A stretch of DNA of 64,000 nucleotides, taken from Streptomyces paludis (GTDB lineage: Bacteria; Actinomycetota; Actinomycetes; Streptomycetales; Streptomycetaceae). The stretch is taken from the NCBI RefSeq assembly GCF_003344965.1, contig NZ_CP031194.1, forward strand, positions 310,001 to 374,000. The letters run 5' to 3'. Positions 25,027 to 34,273 of the stretch are shown here, piece by piece. Below the pieces are notes generated by a model, which saw nothing but the letters and a program-made list of their open reading frames with translations, made no database searches and was not told the DNA's origin. A program made the position numbers and the translations under genes. Each line of letters starts with the position of its first letter. Positions within the stretch are counted from its first letter, which is position 1.

Positions 25027-26264
25027 GCCGGGTCCAGCGAGCCCACGACCTCGATGATCCGGTCGAGGGCGGCGTCCCACACGGTCTCGTCCTGGGCGAA
25101 GCACAGCCGCATCCGGCTGGTACCGGCGAAGCCGAACTGGTAACCGGGGTTGACGATGACCCCGGCGTGCTCCTTGAGCGCGAGCGCCACCGCCTGGTCG
25201 CTCGCGCCGGTGAGCACCTCGGGGAAGAGGTACGCCGTGCCATAGGCGGCGTTGACGCGCATGACCGACGACGCGTTGATCTTCTTCACGGTGGTGTCGC
25301 GCAGCGCCTGGTACTCGACGAGGCGCCGCTCCAGGAACTCGCCGTCGTCGGCTATCCAGCGCGCCAGCAGGTGCTGCGCGTAGGACGGCGCGCGCAGGGC
25401 CGTGCAGGACTGTACGTCCTCCATCACGTCGACGAGCGCGGTGGGGGCGACGGCGACCCCGAGCCGGTAGCCGGAGAGCGACTCGGTCTTGGAGGGGCCG
25501 AGCAGGGTCACCGTACGCTCGGCCATCCCCTCGTAGGCGGCGAGGTGGTGGAACGTCTCGCCCTCGTACACCAGCCGGCAGTACAGCTCGTCGGCGATGA
25601 CGGTGAAGTCGTGGCGGCGGGCCGCGTCGGCGATCGCGCCGATCGTCTCCTCGCCGTAGATGGCGCCGGTGGGGTTGTTGGGGTGCGAGAAGACCATCAG
25701 GCGCGGGCCCTCGGCGGCGGCGTCCTCCAGCGCCTGGAGGTCGAGGGTGGGACGGCCGCGCTCGCCGCTGTCGCTCTCGTCGGGCCAGATCATCGGGATA
25801 CGGCGGACGCGGGCGCCGAAGTAGCGCAGCATGCGCTCGGTGGAGAGGTAGTCCGGGTCCGGCAGCAGGACCAGGTCACCGGGCGACAGGATCGCGGCGA
25901 GGGCGGTGAACAGCGCGCCCTGGGTGCCGGGGGTGAGGATGACGTCGGAGGGCCCGCCGGCCGGGATGCCGAGCACGGAGGAGACGTTGTGGGCGACGGC
26001 CTCCCGTACGGCGCGGTCGCCGCGGTACGGGGTGTACGTCATGCCGTCCCCGCCGGCGGCGGCGTTGAAGGTGGGCAGGGCCCACTCGGGCGCCGGGAAG
26101 CGGTGGGTGTCGGCGTAGGTGGCGTCGAGCGGGGCGGCGGGCCCGGGGCCGTACTCCAGCTCGCGTTCCAGTTCGCGTACGGACTTCCCGAGCCGGGCGG
26201 TGTGTTCGGGGAGGGACAGGCGCTCGATGGCCTCGGGCTGGTGGATCACGGTCGGATTCCTCAC
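25023..26264 (-). CDS. PLP-dependent aminotransferase (class I/II)
   Basis: This 413-residue fold-type I aminotransferase has [17 protein letters not shown] near the N-terminus, the PLP-phosphate region [28 protein letters not shown] (Asn contact), [12 protein letters not shown] (Asp to the pyridine N and Tyr), and the Schiff-base Lys in [16 protein letters not shown], with the Arg near [15 protein letters not shown]. It moves an amino group from a substrate amino acid to a keto acid. It is co-directional with an FCD-type GntR regulator 71 bp upstream and overlaps the epimerase downstream. It starts with GTG at 26264. The substrate is presumably the freed amino acid. Confidence 0.88.
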   Translation of the reverse strand: MRNPTVIHQPEAIERLSLPEHTARLGKSVRELERELEYGPGPAAPLDATYADTHRFPAPEWALPTFNAAAGGDGMTYTPYRGDRAVREAVAHNVSSVLGIPAGGPSDVILTPGTQGALFTALAAILSPGDLVLLPDPDYLSTERMLRYFGARVRRIPMIWPDESDSGERGRPTLDLQALEDAAAEGPRLMVFSHPNNPTGAIYGEETIGAIADAARRHDFTVIADELYCRLVYEGETFHHLAAYEGMAERTVTLLGPSKTESLSGYRLGVAVAPTALVDVMEDVQSCTALRAPSYAQHLLARWIADDGEFLERRLVEYQALRDTTVKKINASSVMRVNAAYGTAYLFPEVLTGASDQAVALALKEHAGVIVNPGYQFGFAGTSRMRLCFAQDETVWDAALDRIIEVVGSLDPA

Positions 26265-26335
26265 TGTCTTCGGTACGGCGGGGGGTTGGAGGGGCCCGGA
26301 GGCCCGTTGGACGGCCGGTCGGCGGTCCGGCCGGG

Positions 26336-27067
26336 TCAGAGCGGGTCCGACACGCTCGCGGGCTGACCGGCGATGGAGCCCGCCAGCAGGGTCAGTCCGC
26401 CCAGCACATGGGTCCGGGTGAGCGTGGCCGACTGCTCGGCGTCGCCGCGCAGCAGCGCTTCGACGATGGCGGTGTGTTCGTCCACGGAGATCTGCGCCCG
26501 CTGGGCATCCGCCAGATAGAGGGCGAGATAGCGGTCGCTCTTGGCGCGCAGCTGGTCGAGGGCCGCCAGGGTGGCGGGCATCGCGGCGAGTTCGTACACC
26601 GTGTCGTGGAACTCCCGGTCGAGCAGCCGCACTTGGATCGCGTCCCCGAGCGATACGGCGATGCGCTGGCGCTCCAGGAGCAGGCCGAAGTCCGCCGCGA
26701 GGGCGCCGCGTTCGGCGGGGTCCGCCTGTGCGGCGGCTGCCGCGAGCACACTCTCCAGCGCGGCCCGCCCGTTGTAGATGTCCCGGGCGTCGGCCACCGA
26801 GACCTCGGCGACGGTGGACTTCTGGTGCGGCCGGTCCACGACCAGGCTCTCGGCGGCCAGCCGCGACAGCGCGTCGCGCAACGGGCCCCGGCTGATGCCG
26901 AGTTCCTGGGCCAGGGCCTCCTGGCTGAGCTGTTCGCCGGGCGCCAGGACGCCGGTCAGGATGCGTTCGCGGAGCTGCTGGTAGGCCCAGTCCTGCTTGC
27001 GCAGGCTCCAGGGGGCGGTGGGGCGGGCGGCGGAGCCGCGGCGTTGCGGCGGGGGTGACGGCGTCAT
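26336..27067 (-). CDS. GntR family transcriptional regulator (FCD subfamily)
   Basis: This 243-residue regulator has the N-terminal winged helix WAYQQLRERILTGVLAPGEQLSQEALAQELGISRGPLRDALSRLAAESLV (about 28-78) and a C-terminal FCD ligand domain (RAALESVLAAAAA, LDREFHDTVYELA, VDEHTAIVEALLRGDAE). The metal-binding His residues of FCD lie in REFHDTV and DEHTAI. FCD members sense small carboxylates or amino acids. It lies in the middle of the ten-gene operon, 4 bp after the ABC ATPase, so it most likely controls uptake and breakdown of the imported compound. Confidence 0.9.
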   Translation of the reverse strand: MTPSPPPQRRGSAARPTAPWSLRKQDWAYQQLRERILTGVLAPGEQLSQEALAQELGISRGPLRDALSRLAAESLVVDRPHQKSTVAEVSVADARDIYNGRAALESVLAAAAAQADPAERGALAADFGLLLERQRIAVSLGDAIQVRLLDREFHDTVYELAAMPATLAALDQLRAKSDRYLALYLADAQRAQISVDEHTAIVEALLRGDAEQSATLTRTHVLGGLTLLAGSIAGQPASVSDPL

Positions 27068-27071
27068 GGCC

Positions 27072-27962
27072 CTACTCTCCGAGGATCTGCTCGAAAAAGG
27101 CGCGCGTTCGCTCGTGGCGCGCCGCCGTGAACAGGGTCTCGGCGGGCCCGTCCTCCACGATCCGGCCGTCCGCCATGAACACCACCCGGTCCGCGCTTCT
27201 GCGGGCGAAGCCCATCTCGTGCGTGACGACGACGATGGTCATTCCGCTGTCGGCCAAGTCGCGCATGACAGCGAGGACTTCGCGGGTGAACTCGGGGTCG
27301 AGGGCGGAGGTGGGCTCGTCGAAGAGCATCAGCTCCGGGCGCATCGCCAGGGCGCGGGCGATGGCCACCCGCTGCTGCTGGCCGCCGGAGAGTTCGTACG
27401 GATAGTGGTCGCGGCGCTCGGCGAGGCCGACCCGGGCCAGGAGTTCATGGGCCTCCTCGCGTGCCTGCGCCCGGGAGACGCCCCGTACCCGTACGGGGGC
27501 CAGCGCGACGTTCTCCGTGGCGGTGAGATGGGGGAAGAGGTTGAACTGCTGGAAGACCATCCCGATCCGGCCGCCGACCGAACGCGGTTTGGAGCCCGCC
27601 TTCGAGAGCAGCTCGCCCTGGAAACCCACACTGCCGGTCTCCAGCGGTTCCAGTCCGGCCAGACAGCGCAGCATGGTGGACTTGCCGGCACCCGAGGGGC
27701 CGAGGACGGCGACGGTCTGGCCGGCGGGGATGGTCAGATTCACCTCGCTGACCACGGCGTTGCCGTGGTAGCTGCGGCCGAGGTTCTCGGCGACGAGTAC
27801 GGTGCGCGCCTTGGCGGACTCGGACCCGGGCGCGGACTCGGGCGCGAGTGTGGACGCGGGTGCCATAGCCGCCTCCGCCGTGGTCTCCGGTTCTGACCTG
27901 GTGTCGCTCATGACAGCGCTCTCTCCGGTTCCGGTTCCGGCGGCGGGCCGCGCGGTACTCAT
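27072..27962 (-). CDS. Amino-acid-type ABC transporter ATP-binding protein
   Basis: About 296 residues from ATG 27962 (overlapping the permease stop, ATGA); an alternative ATG is 17 codons later. The first 50 residues are low complexity (Ala, Ser, Thr, Glu). ABC motifs: Walker A LGPSGAGKST (about 91-100), Q-loop GMVFQQFNLFPHLTATENV, signature LSGGQQQRVAIARAL, Walker B LMLFDEPTSALD, switch His in VVVTHEMGFARRSADRVVFM. The sequence is typical of GlnQ-like importers for polar amino acids. It powers the adjacent permease. Confidence 0.92.
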   Translation of the reverse strand: MSTARPAAGTGTGESAVMSDTRSEPETTAEAAMAPASTLAPESAPGSESAKARTVLVAENLGRSYHGNAVVSEVNLTIPAGQTVAVLGPSGAGKSTMLRCLAGLEPLETGSVGFQGELLSKAGSKPRSVGGRIGMVFQQFNLFPHLTATENVALAPVRVRGVSRAQAREEAHELLARVGLAERRDHYPYELSGGQQQRVAIARALAMRPELMLFDEPTSALDPEFTREVLAVMRDLADSGMTIVVVTHEMGFARRSADRVVFMADGRIVEDGPAETLFTAARHERTRAFFEQILGE

Positions 27963-28684
27963 CGGGCCGCCGGGTCGACGGCCGCCGTGAGGACGGGTTC
28001 CCGGGGGACGGGCTCCTTGGTGCGCCGCGCGGCGGCGCGCCGGTTCACATCGAGGTGCCGCTCCAGCCGCCGTAGCGCGAAGGTGAACACCGTGGTGAGG
28101 ACGAGGTAGTGGACGGCCGCCGCGCCGAGCGAGCCGACGTAGTCGAAGTCGGCGGCGGACTGGCGCTGCGCGGTCAGCATCAGGTCCTGGACACTGACGA
28201 CGGAAGCCAGCGCCGAGGTCTTGAGCATCCCGATGAACTGATTGCCGGTGGGCGGCAGGATCAGCCGGGTGGCCTGCGGAAGCACCACCCAGCGCAGGAT
28301 GCCCGCCTCGGAGAGCCCGAGCATCCGCGCCGCCGTCCGCTGGCCCTTGTCGACGCCGAGCAGCCCGCCCCGGACGATCTCGGCCATGTAGGCGATCTCG
28401 TTGAGGCTCAGCGCGATGACCGCGCAGGTGAACGGGGAGAGGCTCAGCCCCCACAGCGGCAGCACATTGAAGACGAAGATGAGCTGGAGCAGGACGGGCG
28501 TGCCCCGGAAGAACCAGATGTACCCATCCGCGAGCCAGCGCAGCGGCGCGAACCGTACGCCCTTGAGCAGGGCCACCAGCACACCGCCCACGACCCCCAG
28601 CGCCATCGAGAGCACCGTGAGGACGAAGGTCAGCATCGAGGCCGTCAGGAAGTCGGCGGACACCGCCTTGTGGAGGAACTCCAT
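27959..28684 (-). CDS. Amino-acid-type ABC transporter permease
   Basis: This permease of about 241 residues starts at ATG 28684 (MEFLHKAVSADFLTASML), one base after the binding-protein stop. It has five or so hydrophobic helices and the HisM/GlnP-like signature IWFFRGTPVLLQLIFVFNVLPL, plus the EAA loop EIVRGGLLGVDKGQRTAARMLGLSEAGILRWVVLPQATRLILPP, which couples to the ATPase. A basic tail follows. A single permease gene implies a homodimeric channel. The imported compound is probably a polar, amino-acid-like molecule. Confidence 0.92.
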   Translation of the reverse strand: MEFLHKAVSADFLTASMLTFVLTVLSMALGVVGGVLVALLKGVRFAPLRWLADGYIWFFRGTPVLLQLIFVFNVLPLWGLSLSPFTCAVIALSLNEIAYMAEIVRGGLLGVDKGQRTAARMLGLSEAGILRWVVLPQATRLILPPTGNQFIGMLKTSALASVVSVQDLMLTAQRQSAADFDYVGSLGAAAVHYLVLTTVFTFALRRLERHLDVNRRAAARRTKEPVPREPVLTAAVDPAAR

Positions 28685-28685
28685 G

Positions 28686-29627
28686 CTACGAACCGCTCGC
28701 GGAGGAGGACGCCGGGGCGGAGGGCGACGCCGTCGACCCCGTACCCGCACTTGCACCCGTACCCGTATCCGAGGAGGTGAAGTAGTTGGAGTCCTCGGGC
28801 AGTTGGTACTTGGCCATCAGCTTCGCGTAGCCGCCCGACGCGACGAACCGGTCCAGCGCCGCGCTGATCGCGGTCTTCATCCCCGTGTCGCCCTTGCGTA
28901 CGGCTATCCCGATCCTCGTCTCGTTCTTGAAGGTCGCCGCGAGGGTGAACCTGTCCTTGGTGGCGGCCAGGGTGGCCGCCGCGCCGGGGGTGGAGGTGTC
29001 GAAGGCGTCCGCGCGGCCCGACTGCACGGCGAGCATCGCGTCCTGGTTGTTGGGCAGCGACATGATCTTCATCTCCGCGCGGCCCTGCTGCTTCAACTCC
29101 TTGTTGTACTCGGTCATATACGTCTCGCCGATGGCGCCGCGCGTGACGGCGACGGTCTTGCCGGAGAGGTCCTCGGGGATCCGGGCGATCTTCTTCGGGT
29201 TGCCCTTCGGGGTGAGCAGGGTCTCCCCAATGATCATGTACGGGACGAAGTCGACCTTCTTCTCGCGCTCGGGCGTGATGTACATGGCCGAGTTGATGAC
29301 ATCGGTCCGCTTGCCGGACAGCGCCGGGATGAGCCCGTCGAAGTCGATGTCCAGGACCTTGGCCTTCAGCCCCATGGACGCGGACAGCGCCTTGATCATG
29401 TCGATGTCGAAGCCCTGGGGACCGTCGCTTCCCTGGGACTCGAAGGGCGGGAAGCTGGCCGCCGTGCCGTAGGTCAGGGTGCCGGACGAGGCGAGGTTCT
29501 TCGGCGGCGTGACATCGGCCGCGACGGCCGACGACGACGCGGTGTCGGAACTGCCGCAGGCGGAGACCGCGGCCATCATGACAACGGCGGTGCACACTGC
29601 GGCGGTTCGCGTGGTACTTGCTCTCAC
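28686..29627 (-). CDS. Extracellular substrate-binding lipoprotein of the amino-acid ABC importer
   Basis: This 313-residue family-3 binding protein starts at GTG 29627. Its lipoprotein signal ends VVMMAAVSAC (Cys about residue 24). Mature-part features: LTYGTAASFPPFESQGSDGPQGFDIDMIKALSASMG (the entry to lobe 1), the hinge-type ALSGKRTDVINSAMYITPEREKKVDFV, and GKTVAVTRGAIGETYM. A Gly/Thr/Ser-rich tail of about 25 residues ends the protein. It leads the operon, so its upstream region (29628-29781) probably contains the main promoter. The ligand cannot be named. Confidence 0.9.
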   Translation of the reverse strand: MRASTTRTAAVCTAVVMMAAVSACGSSDTASSSAVAADVTPPKNLASSGTLTYGTAASFPPFESQGSDGPQGFDIDMIKALSASMGLKAKVLDIDFDGLIPALSGKRTDVINSAMYITPEREKKVDFVPYMIIGETLLTPKGNPKKIARIPEDLSGKTVAVTRGAIGETYMTEYNKELKQQGRAEMKIMSLPNNQDAMLAVQSGRADAFDTSTPGAAATLAATKDRFTLAATFKNETRIGIAVRKGDTGMKTAISAALDRFVASGGYAKLMAKYQLPEDSNYFTSSDTGTGASAGTGSTASPSAPASSSASGS

Positions 29628-29781
29628 CGGACTGCTCCCTACTGGCGTTTTTCCTGTTCAGGAGGTTCTGTAAACAGTTGCCAGTCACTGTGGCCGGGAG
29701 GAGTGTCCACACCATTGCTGCTTTGTTAAACCGAAGTTCCCGCTCCGGCCGGGATCCGGTCCGCGCGGAAACACCCCGGAC

Positions 29782-29829
29782 ACACCGGTGGCCCCGGCGA
29801 GATGTTCATCTCGCCGGGGCCACCGGTGT
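29782..29829 (-). terminator. 22-bp perfect stem after the old yellow enzyme gene
   Basis: Bases 29782-29803 pair without mismatch with 29808-29829 around the loop GTTC. It lies 22 bases past the stop of the gene at 29852 and before the importer operon, which reads in the same direction. It should insulate the two. Confidence 0.75.
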
Positions 29830-29851
29830 CACACGGAAAGGGCCGGCCGTC

Positions 29852-30955
29852 TCAGAGCGCCCGGTGGTACTGGAGCGGCCCCGCCACCTCGGCGGACAGC
29901 TCGCGCGCGGTGCGCAGCGCGAAGTGCGGGTCGCGCAGCAGTTCGCGCCCGATCAGTACGGCGTCCGCCCGGCCGTCCGCGACGATCTCCTCCGCCTGCC
30001 GGGGCTCGGTGATCAGACCGACCGCGCCGACGGGCATCCCCGTCTCCTTCTTGACCCGCTCGGCGAAGCCCACCTGGAAGCCGGGGGACGGCACGATCCT
30101 GGCGTCCGGAGCGCTGCCGCCGGTGGAGGTGTCGAGCAGATCCACCCCGTGCGCGGCCAGATCCGCCGCGAACCGGACGGTGTCCTCGGCCGTCCAGCCC
30201 TCGCGGTCGTCCTCGTCGTTCTCCGAGAGCCAGTCGGTGGCCGAGATACGGAAGAAGACCGGCAGCTCGTCCGGCCACACCGCGCGCACGGCGTCCACCA
30301 CGCGCAGCGCGAAGCGTGTGCGGTTCTCGTAGGAGCCGCCGTACTCGTCGGTCCGCCGGTTGCTGTACGGGGAGAGGAACTGGTTGATCAGATAGCCGTG
30401 CGCGCCGTGCACCTCGACGACCTCGAAGCCCGCCGCCAGCGCCCGCCGGGCCGCCGCCGCGAACTGCTCGACGATCTCGTCGATCCGTACCGCGGTCAGC
30501 TCTTCCGGTACGGCCGAGTCCGGGTCGAACGGCAGCGGGCTCGGGGCCACGGGCGTCCAGCCGAATCCCTCGCCGGGCTGGATCGCCGCGCCCCGCGCCA
30601 CCCAGGGCCGCTCGGTCGACGCCTTGCGGCCGGCATGGGCGAGCTGGACGGCCGGGACGGTGCCCTGGCTCTTCAGGAAGGCGGTGATACGGCGGAACGC
30701 CTCGGTCTGCCGGTCGTTCCACAGCCCGAGGTCCCACGGGCTGATCCGCCCCTCGGGGCTGACGGCGGTCGCCTCGGCCAGGATCAGCCCCGCGCCGCCG
30801 GTGGCCCGCGAGGCCAGGTGCTGGAAGTGCCAGTCGTTGGGCGCGCCCAGGTCAGGGCCCTCCGGCGCGGCCGAGTACTGGCACATCGGCGCCATCCAGA
30901 GCCGGTTGGGGATGGTCAGCGACCTCAGGGTGTACGGCTCGAAAAGGGCACTCAC
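29852..30955 (-). CDS. NADH:flavin oxidoreductase (old yellow enzyme, YqjM-like)
   Basis: This 367-residue FMN TIM-barrel ene-reductase starts MSALFEPYTLRSLTIPNRLWMAPMCQYSA, the YqjM-type N-terminus with the flavin-contacting Cys (about residue 25). Further on are PAVQLAHAGRKAST (Gln and Arg contacts), EVVEVHGAHGYLINQFLSPYSNRRTDEYGGS (HGAHGYL is the family signature) and ADAVLIGRELLRDP. It reduces activated C=C bonds using NAD(P)H. Two copies of TAGTACGA lie upstream. Physiological substrate unknown. Confidence 0.92.
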   Translation of the reverse strand: MSALFEPYTLRSLTIPNRLWMAPMCQYSAAPEGPDLGAPNDWHFQHLASRATGGAGLILAEATAVSPEGRISPWDLGLWNDRQTEAFRRITAFLKSQGTVPAVQLAHAGRKASTERPWVARGAAIQPGEGFGWTPVAPSPLPFDPDSAVPEELTAVRIDEIVEQFAAAARRALAAGFEVVEVHGAHGYLINQFLSPYSNRRTDEYGGSYENRTRFALRVVDAVRAVWPDELPVFFRISATDWLSENDEDDREGWTAEDTVRFAADLAAHGVDLLDTSTGGSAPDARIVPSPGFQVGFAERVKKETGMPVGAVGLITEPRQAEEIVADGRADAVLIGRELLRDPHFALRTARELSAEVAGPLQYHRAL

Positions 30956-31010
30956 GGGGTGACTCCGTTTCCTGTGCGGTGGGGGAGATGGCGGACCGGC
31001 ATTTTCGGTT

Positions 31011-31035
31011 AGTACGATAACTCCCGTAGTACGAC
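31011..31035. promoter_or_regulatory. Repeated TAGTACGA half-sites upstream of the old yellow enzyme gene
   Basis: TAGTACGA occurs at 31011-31018 and 31028-31035, 17 bases apart in direct orientation, in an AT-rich stretch about 55-80 bp from the start codon. The spacing of one and a half helical turns and the location suggest a regulator site, but no adjacent regulator gene identifies it. Confidence 0.35.
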
Positions 31036-31212
31036 ACCTGTCAAATTAAGGAGGTCATCAAGGGGTCCGGGGCACGGCGGGCTCCCGATCTTCGCCGGTC
31101 AATTTCGCCTCCTTTCAAGGCAGTTGAGGGAAGACGCTCTTGTTCCGCCACTGCCGTCACCTCCATGCTGTGACGCACCCGCGCCCCACTCCCACCCCAT
31201 GGAGAAGCACCC

Positions 31213-32877
31213 GTGTCATCACCATCAGAGGCACCAGAGGCACCACAGGCATCGCGCACACCACGCACACCACGCACGCGGACGCGGACGCGCCGGGGAC
31301 TGGCTGTCGGTGGCGTTGTCGTCGCGCTGTTCGGCCAGTTGCTCGCGGGGACCGCCGTAGCCGGTACGAAGGCCGCGGCCCCAGGTGAAGCGCCCGACAT
31401 CCGGCCCATCACCTGGGGCTCCTGTGCCTGGAGCGGCGGCACGGGCGGCTTCGAGTGCGGGGTGATCGAGGTGCCCGCCGACTGGGCCGAGCCCTCGGGG
31501 CCCGCCGTCGAGGTGGCGGTCGTACGGCACCGGGCAGGCGACCCCGAGCGGCGGATCGGGGCGCTGCTGCTCAACCCCGGCGGCCCCGGAGCCTCCGGAG
31601 TCGACTTCGCGCGGGGCGCCGCCACGACCTTCTCCCCCGAGATCACGGCCCGTTTCGACCTGGTCGGATTCGACCCGCGCGGGATCGGCCGCAGCACTCC
31701 CGTACGGTGCGACGGCGACCTGGTGAACGCGCGCAGGGCGCTGCTCCAGCCGCAGGACGAGGCCGGGCTCGCCGCCCTCCGGCAGGCCAACCGCGATGTC
31801 AGCGACAGCTGCCGCGAGCTGTCCGGCCCGCTCGCCGACCACATGGACACCGCGAGCGTCGTCCGTGACATGGACGCGATACGGGCGGCGCTCGGCGAGC
31901 GGCGGATCAGCTATTACGGCGCCTCCTACGGCACCCTCATCGGCCAGCAGTACGCCGAGCGCTACCCGCGCCGGCTCCGCGCGATGGTCCTGGACTCGAA
32001 CATGGACCACAGCCTCGACGCGCGCGGTCTGCTGCGGACCCGGGCCGAGACGCTGGAGGGGGCGTTCGGCCAGTTCGCCGAGTGGTGCGGCCGGACGGCG
32101 GGCTGCGCGCTGCGCGGACGCGACGTACCGGCCCTCTACGACTCGTTCTACCGGCGCGCCGAGGCCGGGGAGCTGGCCCTGCCCAACCCGCACCGGCCCG
32201 TCACCGTACAGACCCTGCGCAGCATCACGTTCAGCCACATGTACAACCCCGCGGACTGGTACTCCTTCGCGACCATCCTCGCCTCCATGGACGAGGGCAC
32301 GGCCGGCACGGATACCGTTCCGGACAGCGCACTCACCGCCGCGGCGGCCGGCACGCCGGTCACCTTCCCGTACTCCCCCGTCCTCTGCCAGGACTACGAC
32401 CTCGACATGCCGTCGTACGCGACGATGGCCGGACTCCAGCAGGAGCTGGCTCAGCTCGCGCCGCTCACCCGGCTGCCCTCGCTCGGCTGGTCCGATCTGA
32501 CCGGCTGCCAGAACTGGACACCCCGGGTCGCCAACCCCCAGCGCCCCCTCCACATCGAGGGCGCCCCGCCCATCCTGCTCGCCAACAGCCGCTGGGACGT
32601 GGCGACTCCACACGCCTGGGCCGCCAACGCCGCCCGCCAGATCGGCCGGGAGGCCGTCTCACTGACGTACGAGGGCGTGGGCCACGGCGTCTACTGGCTG
32701 AGCCCCTGCGCGCGCGGCGCGATAGACACCTACCTGACCACCCTGGACACCACGTCCCTGGCAACCCACTGCCCACCCGCCTGGCCCGGCGCCACGAGCA
32801 CATCCTCAACCGACAACCCCCTCCCCACCCCCTTGACCGGGCCACCGGCCGCGCGGGCCGAGGGGGTCATCCCGTAG
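31213..32877 (+). CDS. Secreted alpha/beta hydrolase, TAP-like tripeptidyl aminopeptidase family
   Basis: This 554-residue protein starts at GTG 31213 behind GGAGAAG. A Pro/Arg/Thr-repeat n-region is followed by LAVGGVVVALFGQLLAGTAVAG, a signal peptide, so it is predicted secreted. The alpha/beta hydrolase core includes LLLNPGGPGASGVDFA (oxyanion region), nucleophile Ser in SYYGASYGTLIGQQYA, Asp in ANSRWDVATP, and His in YEGVGHGVYWLSPCA within the TAP-like C-terminal domain. Homologues remove N-terminal tripeptides from proteins. Its stop overlaps the end of the convergent gene by 11 bp. Confidence 0.88.
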   Translation: MSSPSEAPEAPQASRTPRTPRTRTRTRRGLAVGGVVVALFGQLLAGTAVAGTKAAAPGEAPDIRPITWGSCAWSGGTGGFECGVIEVPADWAEPSGPAVEVAVVRHRAGDPERRIGALLLNPGGPGASGVDFARGAATTFSPEITARFDLVGFDPRGIGRSTPVRCDGDLVNARRALLQPQDEAGLAALRQANRDVSDSCRELSGPLADHMDTASVVRDMDAIRAALGERRISYYGASYGTLIGQQYAERYPRRLRAMVLDSNMDHSLDARGLLRTRAETLEGAFGQFAEWCGRTAGCALRGRDVPALYDSFYRRAEAGELALPNPHRPVTVQTLRSITFSHMYNPADWYSFATILASMDEGTAGTDTVPDSALTAAAAGTPVTFPYSPVLCQDYDLDMPSYATMAGLQQELAQLAPLTRLPSLGWSDLTGCQNWTPRVANPQRPLHIEGAPPILLANSRWDVATPHAWAANAARQIGREAVSLTYEGVGHGVYWLSPCARGAIDTYLTTLDTTSLATHCPPAWPGATSTSSTDNPLPTPLTGPPAARAEGVIP

Positions 32878-34111
32878 CCGCCTCGACGCGGGGCTCCTCC
32901 GGAGCCGTCCGGTGCGCGCAACTCCGCTCGGACACGCGTGTCGCCGCTTCGAGCGCCCAGTAGTACGCGGCGGGGCGCTGCGCGAAGTCCGCCCGGGCGG
33001 CTAGCCCTTCGGGGTCCGGATCGGCGCCGCGCAGCAGCTCGACCGATGCCTGTGCGAGGTGGCGGGCGAGGTGCTCCTGCCCTGCCTGGGCCAGGACACG
33101 GTGCAAGGTCCGGGCGGCGACGTGCCCCTCGGCCTGCTCCCGCTCGCTCGCCCAGCGCCCGCTCCGGCGGGGGCGCGCGGCCGCGGCGATCAGCTCGGGC
33201 GTGAGGTGGACGCCGAGGGCACGGGCCCGCTCCACCGCCCAGTACGTCTCGGGCCCCGCCGCCACCAACACCCGTAGCGCGCGGAGCAGCGCGGTGGTGT
33301 CCTGTCCGGGGCGCTCCGCGTCGAGGCGTACGGCCGCGCGGTCGCATGCCTCGGCGGTGGTGTGTTCCAGCGCGGCAAGCACCTCTTCGGTGGCCCGCCG
33401 TCCAAGTCCGGGCAGCCGACCGGGGTACCGCACGGCCGCGTCACGCACCGCGTTCACCGTGCTCAGGTCCTGCTGCCGGAGCGCTCGCGCGTGGGGCAGG
33501 CCCCGGACGGTGAGGCCGTCGAGTGTGGCACGCACCTCGGCCGTGTGAACGGGGGCCCAGGCTGCCACGACGGCTTCGACCGCGCGGCGGTGGTCCTCGT
33601 GGACCCGGGCGGCGCTCTCACGCAGTTGGTGTGCCCGCCGTACCGTCGCGCGGCTCACGCCGCCCGTCCGCAGCTCTACCGCACGCAAACCCCCGGCGAT
33701 CAGCCCCACGAGGGTCACGGGCAGCCCCAACAGCAGCAGGATGTCACTGGCGTCGCCGAGCGCGCCGCCGACGTCCTTGTCCTGGTCGAACGAGTACAGC
33801 TCACCCTTGTGGGCACCCTCGGCAAGAACCCAGCCGCTGTCCCAGCCCTCGCCGCTCTCCGGGTCGTGGAGCGAGTCCTTGAGGATGTCGTCCCGGTCGG
33901 GGTCGCACTGGTAGGCATCCTCGCGGTCCCTGTCGGTGTACGGGTCGCGCCAGCGCACCTGGCAGCTGCCGTCCGGCTTCTCCGCGAGGACGGTCAGTTC
34001 GACCTGGCGGATCTCCGGGAGGTCGGGCGTCGCCGCGTACATGCCTGCCGACAGCGCGATCAGGGCGACCCCCACCACCACGACCCACCGGGGCCACCGC
34101 ACCTTGTCCAC
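32867..34111 (-). CDS. Unrecognised membrane protein
   Basis: About 414 residues from GTG 34111 (VDKVRWPRWVVVVGVALIALSAGMY), placed there because of the upstream GGGGG and the hydrophobic N-terminus. One N-terminal and one central transmembrane helix (ASDILLLLGLPVTLVGLIAGGLRAVEL, about 122-148) flank an extracytoplasmic domain of about 90 residues with two Cys (GSCQVRW and AYQCDPD) that could pair. A long cytoplasmic Ala/Arg/Leu/Glu-rich helical region follows (LRESAARVHEDHRRAVEAVVAAW; ARTLHRVLAQAGQEHLARHLAQ). I do not recognise a family and assign no function. Confidence 0.6.
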   Translation of the reverse strand: MDKVRWPRWVVVVGVALIALSAGMYAATPDLPEIRQVELTVLAEKPDGSCQVRWRDPYTDRDREDAYQCDPDRDDILKDSLHDPESGEGWDSGWVLAEGAHKGELYSFDQDKDVGGALGDASDILLLLGLPVTLVGLIAGGLRAVELRTGGVSRATVRRAHQLRESAARVHEDHRRAVEAVVAAWAPVHTAEVRATLDGLTVRGLPHARALRQQDLSTVNAVRDAAVRYPGRLPGLGRRATEEVLAALEHTTAEACDRAAVRLDAERPGQDTTALLRALRVLVAAGPETYWAVERARALGVHLTPELIAAAARPRRSGRWASEREQAEGHVAARTLHRVLAQAGQEHLARHLAQASVELLRGADPDPEGLAARADFAQRPAAYYWALEAATRVSERSCAHRTAPEEPRVEAATG

Positions 34112-34273
34112 GCCGCCCCCTGCCCACCAGCGCCGTCGCGCTCGTACGGAAACAGCATGAAGGGGGACGGTTCGAACGGCCAGCGACCCGACCGGCAGCG
34201 TTGAGGGCTCCCACCTGCCGTGTTCCGGCAAGAGCGGTGTTGTACGGGACCGTGGCTTCGAGCCGGAGCCGGC

